Of a stretch of DNA of 64,000 nucleotides, positions 34,792-45,384 are shown piece by piece. The stretch is taken from the NCBI RefSeq assembly GCF_963576675.1, contig NC_088916.1:56731001-56795000 (forward strand), written 5' to 3'. Source of the stretch: Euphorbia lathyris. Its lineage: Eukaryota; Streptophyta; Magnoliopsida; Malpighiales; Euphorbiaceae. The position numbers were made by a program, and so were the translations under genes. The notes below the pieces were generated by a model, which saw nothing but the letters and a program-made list of their open reading frames with translations, was not told where the DNA came from and ran no database searches. The first letter of the stretch is position 1, and every line of letters starts with the position of its first letter.

Positions 34792-37737
34792 CTATTTCTT
34801 TTTCTTGCCCTGTGACTGACTTTTCTTGTACTGACGTTGCTCATGCTGAGCTCTAGCAGCTTGCGCTTTCTCCCCCATTTTGTCAACTTCAGGGAGCTTA
34901 AACGCATCGGTTAAGACAGCGCGAGTCAGTTCTTGTGAAAGCTCTTTTAGTTTGTCAGCACTTCCGTTCACGCCATCAAAAATGGCAACCCCATCAGCTG
35001 AGACTTCTACTGGTATATGAAGATCAGCAGCACTGAGCATATTTACACTGAAGGCTTGAGCTTTGGCTTGCCAGATGAGAGCTTCAGAGAGGCCAGCGAA
35101 GACTTGGTGGAATGTCTTCAGAAGTGCTGAGTCATAGTGATGTCGTTGAATATTATTATGACGGATATGGTTGAAGGATTATTGTGCGAGGGACAACAAT
35201 TCATTCTGCTTCAATGCGTCAGTATCCATTTCTTGCTTGTTCAGGTTAAGTAGCCTGACAGCCTCACTGATTTGCTCAACTGAGCACTGACTATAGGACA
35301 CCATTTGCTCATTTGTCTTGAGTTGCTCAGTATGCAGCTGAGCAAAAAGCATCTTCAGTTCTGAGGAAGTGGCGTAGTCAGTGTTCACAGCAGATAACCT
35401 CTGGACTTGCTGATGTAGCGAGTTCAGATGTTGAATTGTGGACAGTTGAATCTCTGCCAACTTGGCAAGTGAGTCATGCTTTGCTTGTTGGGCTTGAAAT
35501 GATAAGACGACATTCAGCAGGTCCTTGAGTCCATTGACTTCGTTGAGAAGTAGAGTGACTTGGGAGAGCTGAGTTGCGGCAGGAATTGAAGATCCAGCAG
35601 CAGGCGAAGCGGAATGTTGAAGATCGTGGATGAGTGCTTGCACTGAGTCAAGGAGCTTTTTGCCGGACTCAGTGGTATCCCGATGTACATCAGTATGACC
35701 AGAAGAAAGTGGGGTGAAAGGAATACCCTGGTCAGTGACTGGATGACTTGGCTCAATCTGCACTTGAGTTGGAGGTAAGTTTGATTGATCAGCAGAGAGG
35801 TTGTTGATGATGGAAGTCATAACCCGAACACTGTCTGTGCTGACGGCAGAGGGATGAGGAGTCAGCATTATGCTTGAGGAAACAGCATGGGCAGTGCTTG
35901 GTTCAACCTGACTTGTAGAAGTGGTTGAAGTGTTATGCTCGGCATGTTCCTGTTGAGAAGAAACAGAGGCTTATTTTTCCAACGGCGTTGTAGTAGAGGA
36001 AGTTGAGGTCCGTTTGAAAAATTTTAATAGGACGATAGAAGGATCCTTTGTTGTCTTGGAGAGGACAAGTTGAGGAATGGATGGTGGTTGCACAGGAGGG
36101 TCACTGACTATTACCTCACTGGCCTTAACCAGTTTTCGCCTTCTACGTGGTGGAGTGGTATGATGAGCAGGTTCTATTGAATGAGTAGGAGAAGGTTCCT
36201 TTTGCTCAGTCTGAATCTGGTCAGCTTGCTCTTCAACTTGTTCAACTCCCGCAGCCAACTCAGTGTCAGTCTGCACAGCACCACCTGCTAGCCCAGCGTC
36301 AGCGTCCTCAGCTTCAATTTCGCTGGCATATTCTTCAGACTCCTCAGCGTCATTCTGACCGCTGGTTTCATCATCTTCTTCTTCTTCCTCAGTATTATCT
36401 CCATCAAGTTCTTCCTCAACTTGGGAGATGAAGTGGTCATCTAACTGGACCTCAGTTCCCTCAGCATCAGTGCCTTGACATTGAGTGAAGTGAGAATCAC
36501 CCGGTACAATAAAATCCGTCGGTATGACGTCGAGAGGGGCCAGTGTTGAAGACTTCTGCTTTTTTTGAGGGAGCTCAGCAGCTGCCTCAGTGTTAGGCTC
36601 ATCTTGCATGCTTCTCTTCTCAGCTGACTTTCCAGCTGACCTCTGTCTCTTTGCTGGAGACACAACATTAGGTGTCTCAGCAGATTTTCTCTTGCGAGAA
36701 GCTGGGGCCTTAGTTCTTTGCCCTTTCTTAGGCTCAGCTATAGTCTCCGCAGTCTGATCAGCTTGGCCAGCAGCAGCAGCAACTTTTCCTTTCTTCAAAG
36801 GCTGCCCATATTTCAGTGCCCTCAGCGAGGCCGCTGTGATTTCGGTTCCTCTGAAAGATTCCTCGCCTTCAAGGTCAATTTTATGGTCGATGAGGATCCT
36901 GGTAATGATTGATCCCAACCTCATTATACCCGTGCTGCGTAGGAACCCATCAACTAGGAAGACGGGCATGTTGATGGGGGTGTACGTCAGCATGTGCCAT
37001 ATGAAGCACTGTTCAAAGTTCGTTGCTGAGGTCGTGCAGTTTATCTTAGGGTAAATGAAGTAGCTCAGCAGGTAGTGAGCCATCTTTTGGTTCTGTCCCA
37101 TTGAAGATGCTGAGATCTCGCCTGAGTGACCCTCAGGTTTGCAGAAAGTATGGACGTAGTCGGTCTTGTCCTGATCTCCAGACTTCCTCAGCCTCACTCT
37201 CTCAGTTTTAAGTTGGAGGAGATTTCCCAAGTACAGAGGGTTGATGAAGATCGTCTTTCCTTTTACTTTAGTGCTTAGATAGTCAGGGGAGTCATTGGCA
37301 ACCATGAGATTGTGGTAAAACTCCCTTACCAGGTCAGGATACGTTTCATCTCTGACGGAGAACAGCCCAGTCCATTCGTTCTTTGCAATCCATTCGGCAA
37401 ACGGTTGTTCATGTTGGACGAAGTGCTCAGAAACCCATCTGGAGGGCTCAACTTTCCATTCGAGAACACTTTCGAAGACTTTGGAGTAGGTTCGTATTTT
37501 CATAGCTTTCTCTTTTTCAGAGTTTTGATCAGTTTTACCCTTGCTAGAGGTGGAAGGGTTTCGTGAAGGTTCATCGGAGCTGGACTTATTTTGGCCGGCA
37601 CCGGAGACATTGAAGGATAGCTTAGTCATGCTTCTAAGATGGAGAGAATAGAGGTATTTGAGAGAAAGAAATTTGGGTGATTTCGTAGCCTTAAAGATTT
37701 GTTGAGCGTAAGGAGTAAAAGATGGGGAATTGCCCAT
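34792..37737 (-). pseudogene. Third (env-like) ORF of the SIRE-like element, two in-frame stops
   Basis: One continuous frame of about 981 residues runs from the ATG at 37737 to the stop at 34792, broken by TAA at 35971-35973 and 35179-35181; both sit where a Gln codon is a single C-to-T step away. The N-terminal 330 residues hold a folded-looking region (WIAKNEWTGLF, YPDLVREFYHNL, INPLYLGNLL, WHMLTYTPINMPVFLVDGFL) of the kind annotated in databases as a putative plant transposon protein. A Lys/Arg-rich basic segment, a long acidic Glu/Asp segment (about residues 430-500) and a Gln/Leu-rich coiled-coil-like stretch follow. The C-terminus is GKKKK. No clear signal peptide is visible. Env-like is a positional name; the function is unknown. 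Confidence 0.75.
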
Positions 37738-37755
37738 GATTTATAGACGAGTTGA

Positions 37756-37760
37756 ACGGT
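37756..37760. repeat. Target-site duplication of the Ogre-like element (left)
   Basis: ACGGT, repeated at 57732-57736. Removing the element restores the SIRE spacer between pol and the third ORF. Confidence 0.9.
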
Positions 37761-40700
37761 TGTTAGACGAGGTGCCGCGGCCTAATCTCTCGGGCGGACC
37801 GGGGGGTGGACAACCTCATGGCGACATAAGCGGTGATTGGCGCCGAAAGCAACCAATCGCGGAATCAAGCTGCTCGGCAGGACCGGAGCTCGGAGATATG
37901 GAAGAGTCGCCACCCACGAATTGGAAAATGAACACCGATCCCTTGCGGGAGACCGGTGTGGGTTCGGGAAACTTAGGTACGAGCCGAGAAGGCTAGCTCC
38001 TTTCCGGAGAAAGGCTACTAGGCACCCCGACATCGCCCGGTTATGAACCACCGGCCTCCTACTCAGCATGTTAGGCGATAACGGACTAATCGTATACTTC
38101 TTTAAGTTTAAAATTCATTTGAAACCCTTTTCTTTCTCTTTTTGGAAACCATTTTGAGCATATGATATTGAAAAGCCACATCAGTAAAGAATCACCCATT
38201 TATGTTTATACATACACAGAGAGGGGGAAGAAAGAAGTGATTTATTTACAACCGTATTTAAATGTTATATTGTGTGTCTATTCTACATTAACTTATTTCC
38301 CCAAAACGATGTTTATTACATGGTTCGCACCTTAATCGCCGTTGGAACGATTCAGGTGCGTTTTAAAACCTCGTTTGATGAAGCTTACCCGAGTCGCCGT
38401 TGGAACGACTCGAGTAATTGAAAACGTTAAAGTAAAAGCCTTTTAATAAGAAAACGTGGTTAAACATGCAAGTCAATTTTATTTTGTACAAATTCATTAA
38501 GAAAGCGATTCAAAATCTCCATTATTAACAAAGAAAACGATTTTGGTTACAATGTTCGCTTAATCCGTCGTTGGAACGGACTAAGGTTTTAAAACGTGGT
38601 GTTTTGAAGACGATTTGAAATATCAACCAAAATGACTCTATTTATCTACATTAGAGATTTAAGAAAGCTCGTTAGCTTAAATAATTTAATTGAAAACTCT
38701 CTTTTTGTGACTTATTTTCCCCACTTGTTTAATGGACTCTCTAACTATTATAATTACATCAATAAACACATTTAGGCCCAAAAATTAATTTTGCCAAGTG
38801 AAGCCCATTTGAAACATGGACTTATAAATGACCAAAAGAAATAAAGAAAATAATATAGATATATATTTACACATTTTAGCCCAAAAGACATAAAATAAGA
38901 GTAAAAGAAAATATACTATCTAATACATATGTAAGAAAGAATAATGAAAATAATATATTTATACTTTAAACACAAGAAAATAGTGAATGAAATTCATAAA
39001 TAAGAAAATAGCATTTATCACTCAAAATAATTTTATTTAACAATAATTAAGATAACCCAAACATACCCCAAAACTATATATATACATAACTAATATAATC
39101 CTAATGGCAAAAGACTATATGTTCATCCCCCAATATCTACTAATTATCTCCCAAAATGCCCAAGTAAATAACATTTAAAATAGAATTTAATGTAATTTAA
39201 ATGAATAATAATAAAAAGAAAGTAATATGTATATATACAAAAAAATTAGAATAAAAATGGAATACCAATCTCCTAAAATAATTATATATGTTGAAGTTTT
39301 AAAACAATTTGAAAAGAATATATTACATAATTATATATATATATACTAAGGATTAAAAGTCTAAAAGTTAAGAAAAAGAGACCGAAATGACATTTTTTAC
39401 ATTTTGGCAGATTTACCAGCGGAAAATCCGTCGGTAAACAGCATTTAGTGACAGAATTGGCAAATTACAGCAGCACTCCAATATTTTCCAGATTTATTCA
39501 AAAGCTTTAAATTAAATCTAATTCAATCGTTTTGGACTTCCGAACTACCAAAGATGGATCATAGCCGAACACGGAAGTTCCTAAAACGAAGTTTTTATTT
39601 TAAAACGTTATTTGGAAACCTCTTTTAAATAAAAAAAACTTATAATTACAACATTTTCGATACCCGAACTACCTTTTTATCGGATCATGGTTCGTATTGG
39701 GATATCCAAAACGAGGTTTTTATTTTAAAACAAAACCGAATTTTATTTAACACGAAACGAAAATTAAATAAATACGTTAATTAAATAAAACGTGACAAAA
39801 TAAATAAATAACTAAAGGAATAAAAACTATAGCATAAAAAAAATAAATAGAAGGAGAGAATAAATTAAATAAAATAAAGAGTCTAGTCCTCGGATAATAC
39901 CTTTGATTCGGTATCTGACAGTCGAAGCCGATTGATTCCACGAACCGCGAGCTCCCGATTTTAATAAAAATTTAGTAAAAATTGAACTTAGGAAATTCGG
40001 AATTTTTGAGAAAAAAAAATATTTTTCTCAAAAAAATCCACTCTCTCTCTCTCTAAAAATGTTTAGAGTGAGAAAGTTTTTTTCCCCCAAAAAGGCCTCA
40101 AAAAGGCTCCTTTTCACCTTGGGATCCGTGCCCTTATATAGGGAAACGGATCCCGGAACAATGGGCGACGCCCAAAAAAAATTGGGCGTCGCCCATTGTG
40201 GTTGGGCGGCCGCCCAACAATGTTGGGCGATCGCCCAACGGCGTTGGGCGAGCGCCCAACGCGAGGTTGGGCGCCCGCGCCCAACCCTCGTCGGGCGTCC
40301 GCCCGACGCGTTGGGCGTTCGCCCGACGTAGTTGGGTGCCCGCCCGGTGACCCTCGGGGCGTGCCCCGCGCCGTCGGACGCGTGCACTCTGTGGCCGCCG
40401 AGCGCGCGTTCCGCGCAGCTAGACGCTCGCACGTCGCGGCCGCCGAACGCGCGCCTCCCGCTGCCAGGCACGTGTGCTCAACGGCCCACGAGGGCGCGCA
40501 CCGCCAGCGGTCCCAGGAATTGCTCGGGCGTCGAGAGCGTGCCACTCGCGGTGCGTCCGACGGACGCCGCGCGCACGTCTCGAGCCGTCAAGCGGGCGTT
40601 CGACCATCGTCGTCCGCGTGCGGGATGCCGTTGCGTGCCCGCGCCGTGCCGTTAATTTTCCTCAGCTTATTATTCTTTATATATTTTTCCAAACTTCCGG

Positions 40701-40764
40701 AATCAATCGCTTCGACCGTCTTGTTTCAGGTTTTCATCACAGGTCCTCCGACTCGGTGTCTACA
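37761..40764 (-). repeat. 3' LTR of the Ogre-like element
   Basis: Plus-strand ends are TGTTAGACGAGG and GGTGTCTACA. It is nearly identical to 54723-57731. Palindrome array at about 40161-40352 and TATA box at 40134-40140 (minus-strand TATATAA). Open frames in the GC-rich part (40028-40828) exist in several overlapping frames and are not genes. Confidence 0.95.
40161..40352 (-). promoter_or_regulatory. Palindrome array of the 3' LTR
   Basis: About nine GTTGGGCG-NN-CGCCCAAC-type units in the same place relative to the TATA box as in the solo LTR. Unit composition differs from that of the 5' LTR. Confidence 0.7.
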
Positions 40765-40780
40765 GTTGCCCCTACTTTTC
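40765..40780 (-). promoter_or_regulatory. Polypurine tract of the Ogre-like element
   Basis: GAAAAGTAGGGGCAAC on the minus strand directly before the LTR start TGTAGACACC. This fixes the element's orientation as minus. Confidence 0.75.
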
Positions 40781-41842
40781 TATTTTGACAGTGATGTGTG
40801 TGGTTCGAAAACGTTTTTGCTAACGTAACACATGCAATGTAAAACATATAAAAGTAAAAGACACGTAACGAGTAGGAGGAAACATACCTGACCTTTGCGC
40901 TGCGCGCTCTGGCATTGCTCTCTGACTGCATCAGACTCTGCTTTGGGCTGCACCCTAGTTCACGATTGCGGGGATAATGGCTAAATAGCTATCCTAGTTT
41001 ATGACCGCGGGGATAATGGCTAAACAGCTACCCTATTTCAAGATTACGGGGATAATGGCTAAACAGCTACCCTGATTTACGACTATGGGGATAATGGCTA
41101 AACCGCTACCTTAGTCTACGATCTTAGGTAAATATGGCTCAAAAGCAACTCCGGTCTGCGACCATGAGTCAGATGGCTCAAAAGCAACTCCGATCTGCGA
41201 CCGTGAGTCAGATGGCTCAAAAGCAACTCTGGTCCGCGACCGTGAGTCAGATGGCTCAAAAGCAACTCCGGTCTGCGACCGTGAGTCAGATGGCTCAAAA
41301 GCAACTCCGGTCTGCGACCGTGAGTCAGATGGCTCAAAAGCAACTCCGGTCTGCGACCGTGAGTCAAATGGCTCAAAAGCAACTCCGGTCTGCGACCGAG
41401 AGTCAAATGGCTCAAAAGCAACTCCGGTCTGCGACCGTGAGTCAAATGGCTAAAAAGCAACTTCGGTCTGCGACCGTGAGTCAAATGGCAAAAAAGCGGG
41501 TTCTGTTTCTGGATTTTCTTACCACACAGTTGTCTGTATTTTCTCACTAGAGCTATCATCTCGACGATTCGATGGGCACACGTCTGAGTCCGAAATGAAA
41601 TAGACTACTGATTGTTTTTCTGTTGACTGTTGTCTGTATTTCGACTGGTGTCACTGTTCTGTAAAAATTAGCTGTTGTCTGGAATTGATGTTTTGACAAT
41701 GTTAGTCACTGTCTGGGAGAAATGCAGGCTGAAACGGACTGCAAATCGGAGGTCTGTGCACCTGGTAATTAATTATTTACTTTTTACCTTTATGTCAAAT
41801 CGTACTTTTTTCACTATTTACGGGAATGTCATTCCCTTTTCC
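40781..41842. other. Ogre 3' region upstream of the antisense gene, with a 39-bp tandem array
   Basis: Apart from the tandem array (40950-41500) there is no coding similarity. The last 300 bases before the TATA box at 41843 would act as the proximal promoter of the plus-strand gene. Confidence 0.55.
40950..41500. repeat. Tandem array of about 14 copies of a 39-bp unit
   Basis: Units start with ATGGCT at 40977, 41016, 41055 and 41094, then every 39 bp from 41134 to 41485. Two subfamilies exist: ATGGCTAAACAGCTACCCT (first four) and ATGGCTCAAAAGCAACTCCG (the rest). As 39 is a multiple of three, the second subfamily is open on both strands, giving 13-residue repeats such as MAQKQLRSATVSQ on plus. 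I regard this as a minisatellite typical of Ogre 3' regions, not a gene. Confidence 0.85.
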
Positions 41843-41849
41843 TATATAA
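41843..41849 (+). promoter_or_regulatory. TATA box of the antisense plant-mobile-domain gene
   Basis: TATATAA in the context CCTATATAAGG, about 86 bases before the ATG. A CT-rich leader (CTTCTCTCTCCTCTTTCTCTC) starts about 35 bases downstream, as in many plant promoters. Confidence 0.65.
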
Positions 41850-41928
41850 GGTGGTGGGGTTTCATTTCAACCCCACACCTTCTCTCTCCTCTTTCTCTCA
41901 CTAGACTTCAATTTGGATTATTCTCGGG

Positions 41929-44922
41929 ATGGATTTAGACGAATGGGATGGCACCAAAGGCATGGACGAGGTTTACGTAAACCTGGATAGAGTGGATACC
42001 TTCCACGACCCTACAACACACTTGAGCAGGACACGCTGCAACGAGGTAAGTGGTTTCTCACTTTTATTTGATTTGAACTCTAGGATTTAGCACTCTTATA
42101 CGAACATGATTTGCATGCTAACTCTTAGACTACCTTAGAGGACCTTAGCTAGAAAACGTGAATTCCTTTATTTACACGTAACACCTGTTTGTTTTTGTAA
42201 GAATGCGCGCTATATGCATGTGAATAGTACACTACGAATTTATGCATGTTGACAGTAAAACCGATGTGAATAGTAAAAACGTGAATAGTGCACGTGAATA
42301 GTAAAAACTTAGCTAATACACATGAATAGTAAAACGTGAATAGTGCACGTGAATAGTAAAAACTTAGCTAATGCACGTGAATAGTAAAAACGTGAATAGT
42401 AAAAACTTAGCTAATGCACGTGAATAGTAAAAACGTGAATAGTAAAAACTTAGCTAATGCACGTGAATAGTAGAACCTAATCTATGCTCCTCGTCACCGC
42501 AGACGAGAGTGGATCAAAGAATTGACTCAACCTTACGTGAAGGACCCTACATGAGAGATTTTTACAGAAAATTGGTCCTAACTGACCGGATGTCTCTAGG
42601 TTAGAAAATGGAAGAATACCTAGTCTTAACGCGTTTTTTCAATTGCCTGCTTTAGGAGCTGTATTTAAATTTTCTTATCTTGTTCTTTTTTAGTTCATTG
42701 AGATTTCGGGGACCACCGCCGAGGTTCTCTCATGGTATGATAGGCTAGGTGCCGCGGCGAGAGCCCGTGTGCGCGAGTTGGGCTTCGAGCCCTTTATTGC
42801 AGCGCTGCCCCGCACCAACGGGGTATGCGATCCTTTTGGCCTACGGGCCTTATGCGAGCGGTGGGTTGACTCGACCCACACCTTCCACCTTTCCTTTGGG
42901 GAGATGACCATCTCGCCTCGAGATTTTTCACTGTTGACGGGATTGCGAGGGAGCAACACTCCCGTCCCTTTCCACTTTGGTATGATGCGACCACGGGTCG
43001 ACCCTGCTAGGCTTGCTACCTTGATTGGACCGGGAGTTCGTCTATGCGCCAAGTCTACTCCGGCGAAGTTTGTCTCTACCGCGAGCCTCTTGAGTAGACG
43101 TGATTTCTGCGAGACTGACGCTACCGACCTGGCGGTTCGTAGTTTCTTAGTATATGCTCTGAGTGAGACGATTTTCCGCACGAAGGGCGGGAAGGCACAC
43201 GCAGGTCTCATTCAGGCACTTAGCGATCTGGATGCAGCGGCTTCTTATGATTGGGCAGGGGCAGGCTTAGCCTTTCTTTACAAGTTCTTGGATCTGACTT
43301 GCCGGAAGCGCAAGGACTTCGGCGGTTATACCTTTGCCCTGCTGGTACGTGACGCCTTCTTGACTTATCCATCTTGTCTTTTTCGCATTTTTCACACTCC
43401 TAGTCCTCATTTTTACCGCAGGTGTGGGCGTACGAGAGACACATCCTTCCCAGCCGGTCTCGATCTCGACCGAGAGTGCCGAGGCTGCCATTTATGACTC
43501 GATGGAGGGACTTTGACTTGAGCGCTGAGAGGAGTCGGACAGTGTCGCGGCTTCTGGATCGGATCGACTCGCTGGCCCTGAGTCAGGTAGATTTTGCCCC
43601 ATCGTGCCAGATTTTGGTTTGAGCCTTTCTGACTTTCTCTTTGTGTATTTTGCTTTAGATTCAATTCAGGTGGGATGACCTCGACTTCGGCCCTGAGTAT
43701 GCATACGTGTCGATGATCCAGGAGCAGCAGTGTGTGCTCACCGGCCCCTGCGTGCGGGCGTGGTATCTAGGGGATCGAGTCATTACCGGGGTTAGAGACG
43801 CCCATTGGACGCCGGGTGAGATCCCCATCTCTATGTTCGCGGTACGGACTCTGCCCTTATCGACCATTCGTCGAGATCTGACCCGTCGTTTTGTCGGTAG
43901 AGTGGTCTGGATTCATGCCGGGGGCCGCGAGCCTTATTTGTCTACTTTACTGAGCGCGAGGGATGCCCCGGCGGCAGCGATGGAGGTAGATCCGGTGGCG
44001 GACGTGTTTTCGAGAGAGGCGGTCGAGGCCGTCTTTGGTCAGGTGGAGGTTCCGGTAAGTGATTCCGCCCCCTTTTCATTTTATTCATGATATGCTCGGA
44101 GGTTTTATTGTGTGTTTTTTTTTTGCAGGAGGGATCTTGGAGGAGTGCCCACTTATCTGATTTTTTTGATGGCACTCAGACTCAGACACCAGCGCGCGAG
44201 CAGCCCTACTTCGTCAGCGAGTCCTCCAGCACAGCCCGGCCGGAGAGATCGTCCATAGGCGTGCCTATACCAGGCTACGGGAGGGATTATGCTACGATCC
44301 GCTATGACGAGTCTGGGACACCTTATGCGGGATTTGAGGCGGCCCCTCCTATCTTCTCCTCGAGGGTCCCGTTTGATCCTTCGGATGCTTCACTGACCAC
44401 TAGGGAGACCTGTACAGACTACGTGGATCTATCCGGCTTCCTACGAGATTGCCTCAGCTTGTGCTGCACCGACCACCTGGTATGTATCATTACTGTACTT
44501 TAGTGTAGTGAAATGTATGCATGTATGTATGATTTATGTTTTTGCCTATGCTGCCTCTTATCTTTTTTTCTTTTTTTTTGTAGAGTGATCTTCGTGCCCA
44601 TGAGCGGAGACAGAGTGAGCTAGTGCGGGAAGCTGATGCCCGAGTTGGTCATGTGTATCAAGAGAGGAACGACCACTGGTCGGGGGTGATGCGATGGGAG
44701 ACTGAGGGTCGCCTTGCCATCGAGGAGAGGGCGCGTGATGAGTCGATCAGACGCCTTGCTGCAGAGGAGAGAGCACGAGCTGCTGATGAGAGAGCACGGG
44801 TTTCTGATGAGAGAGCGCGAGCTTCTGATGAGAGAGCGCGTGCTGCCGAGGAGACACTATTTGCGGAGCGGGCATCTCACCTGAGAGATTTTGAGAACTA
44901 TTGGGACTTCCCTCCGTATTAG
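41929..44922 (+). CDS. Seven-exon plant mobile domain (MAIN/aminotransferase-like) gene, antisense in the Ogre-like element
   Basis: Predicted exons are 41929-42045, 42503 to about 42598, 42694-43344, 43422-43586, 43659-44054, 44129-44479 and 44584-44922. Introns have GT...AG borders, with strong donors (GAG/GTAAGT, CTG/GTACGT, CCG/GTAAGT, CTG/GTATGT) and pyrimidine-rich acceptors, and nearly all lie in phase 0. The product is about 700 residues. Exon 3 holds the plant mobile domain signature LCERWVDSTHTFHLSFGEMT followed by LTGLRG, and exon 4 continues with VWAYERHILP. Exon 7 is a helical repeat rich in DERARA. This domain occurs in MAIN/MAIL1 silencing proteins and in plant transposons. All exons from 3 to 7 are open. 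The exon 2-3 junction is uncertain because the best donor is in the wrong phase. Confidence 0.8.
42240..42480. repeat. Tandem repeats of about 43 bp in intron 1 of the antisense gene
   Basis: A unit with ACTTAGCTAATGCACGTGAATAG and GTGAATAGTAAAAAC is repeated several times, with shorter degenerate pieces before it. It is located wholly within intron 1. Confidence 0.8.
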
Positions 44923-45384
44923 GCTCGTAGCTTTCATTGTTGCTTTGTAGCTTTTATTAGGGTTTCTCCGATGTATAGCTGATGTATAGGGAGTGGGGTG
45001 GATAGTAGGTAGGCTTTTTGTGAAAAGTAGGATAGGAAATGTATAACTCGTGATTCATATTACCATGCATTCAGTAGATTATGATGATTCCAATCATTCT
45101 CGTCAAATATATTCATGCCTTTATTTATTTACAAACAACAGAAATACTTAGTCTCTTATACATTGTTTTTGTAATTGCTCAAGTTATAACTATTGTTACC
45201 AGGACCCGCCTTTCGGTTTTCGGATCCCGGTGATTTTTCTCCTCTCCTTTTACTATCCCGGAATTTTTAAATGAGTGCCCTTTCGGGTTTTCACCCATTG
45301 GGATTTCCCTTATTGTTGCATAGGTCGCCCTTTGCGGGTTTTCAACCTATCGGGAATTTTTCTTTATTTATTTTTTTTTTTTTT
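44923..45384. other. Region between the antisense gene and the end of pol
   Basis: The first 200 bases would be the 3' untranslated part of the plus-strand gene. From 45196 to 45380 there are about three imperfect copies of a roughly 60-bp unit with CCCTTTCGGGTTTTCACCC, a type of repeat seen after pol in Tat elements. Confidence 0.5.

Noticed and set aside
40950..41500. Regular 39-bp repeats resembling a CRISPR array
   Set aside because: Units are directly adjacent with no spacers, and the setting is a plant retrotransposon.
41116..41559. 138-147-codon repeat proteins on both strands
   Set aside because: They are produced by a 39-bp tandem repeat without stops; there is no start context or unique domain.
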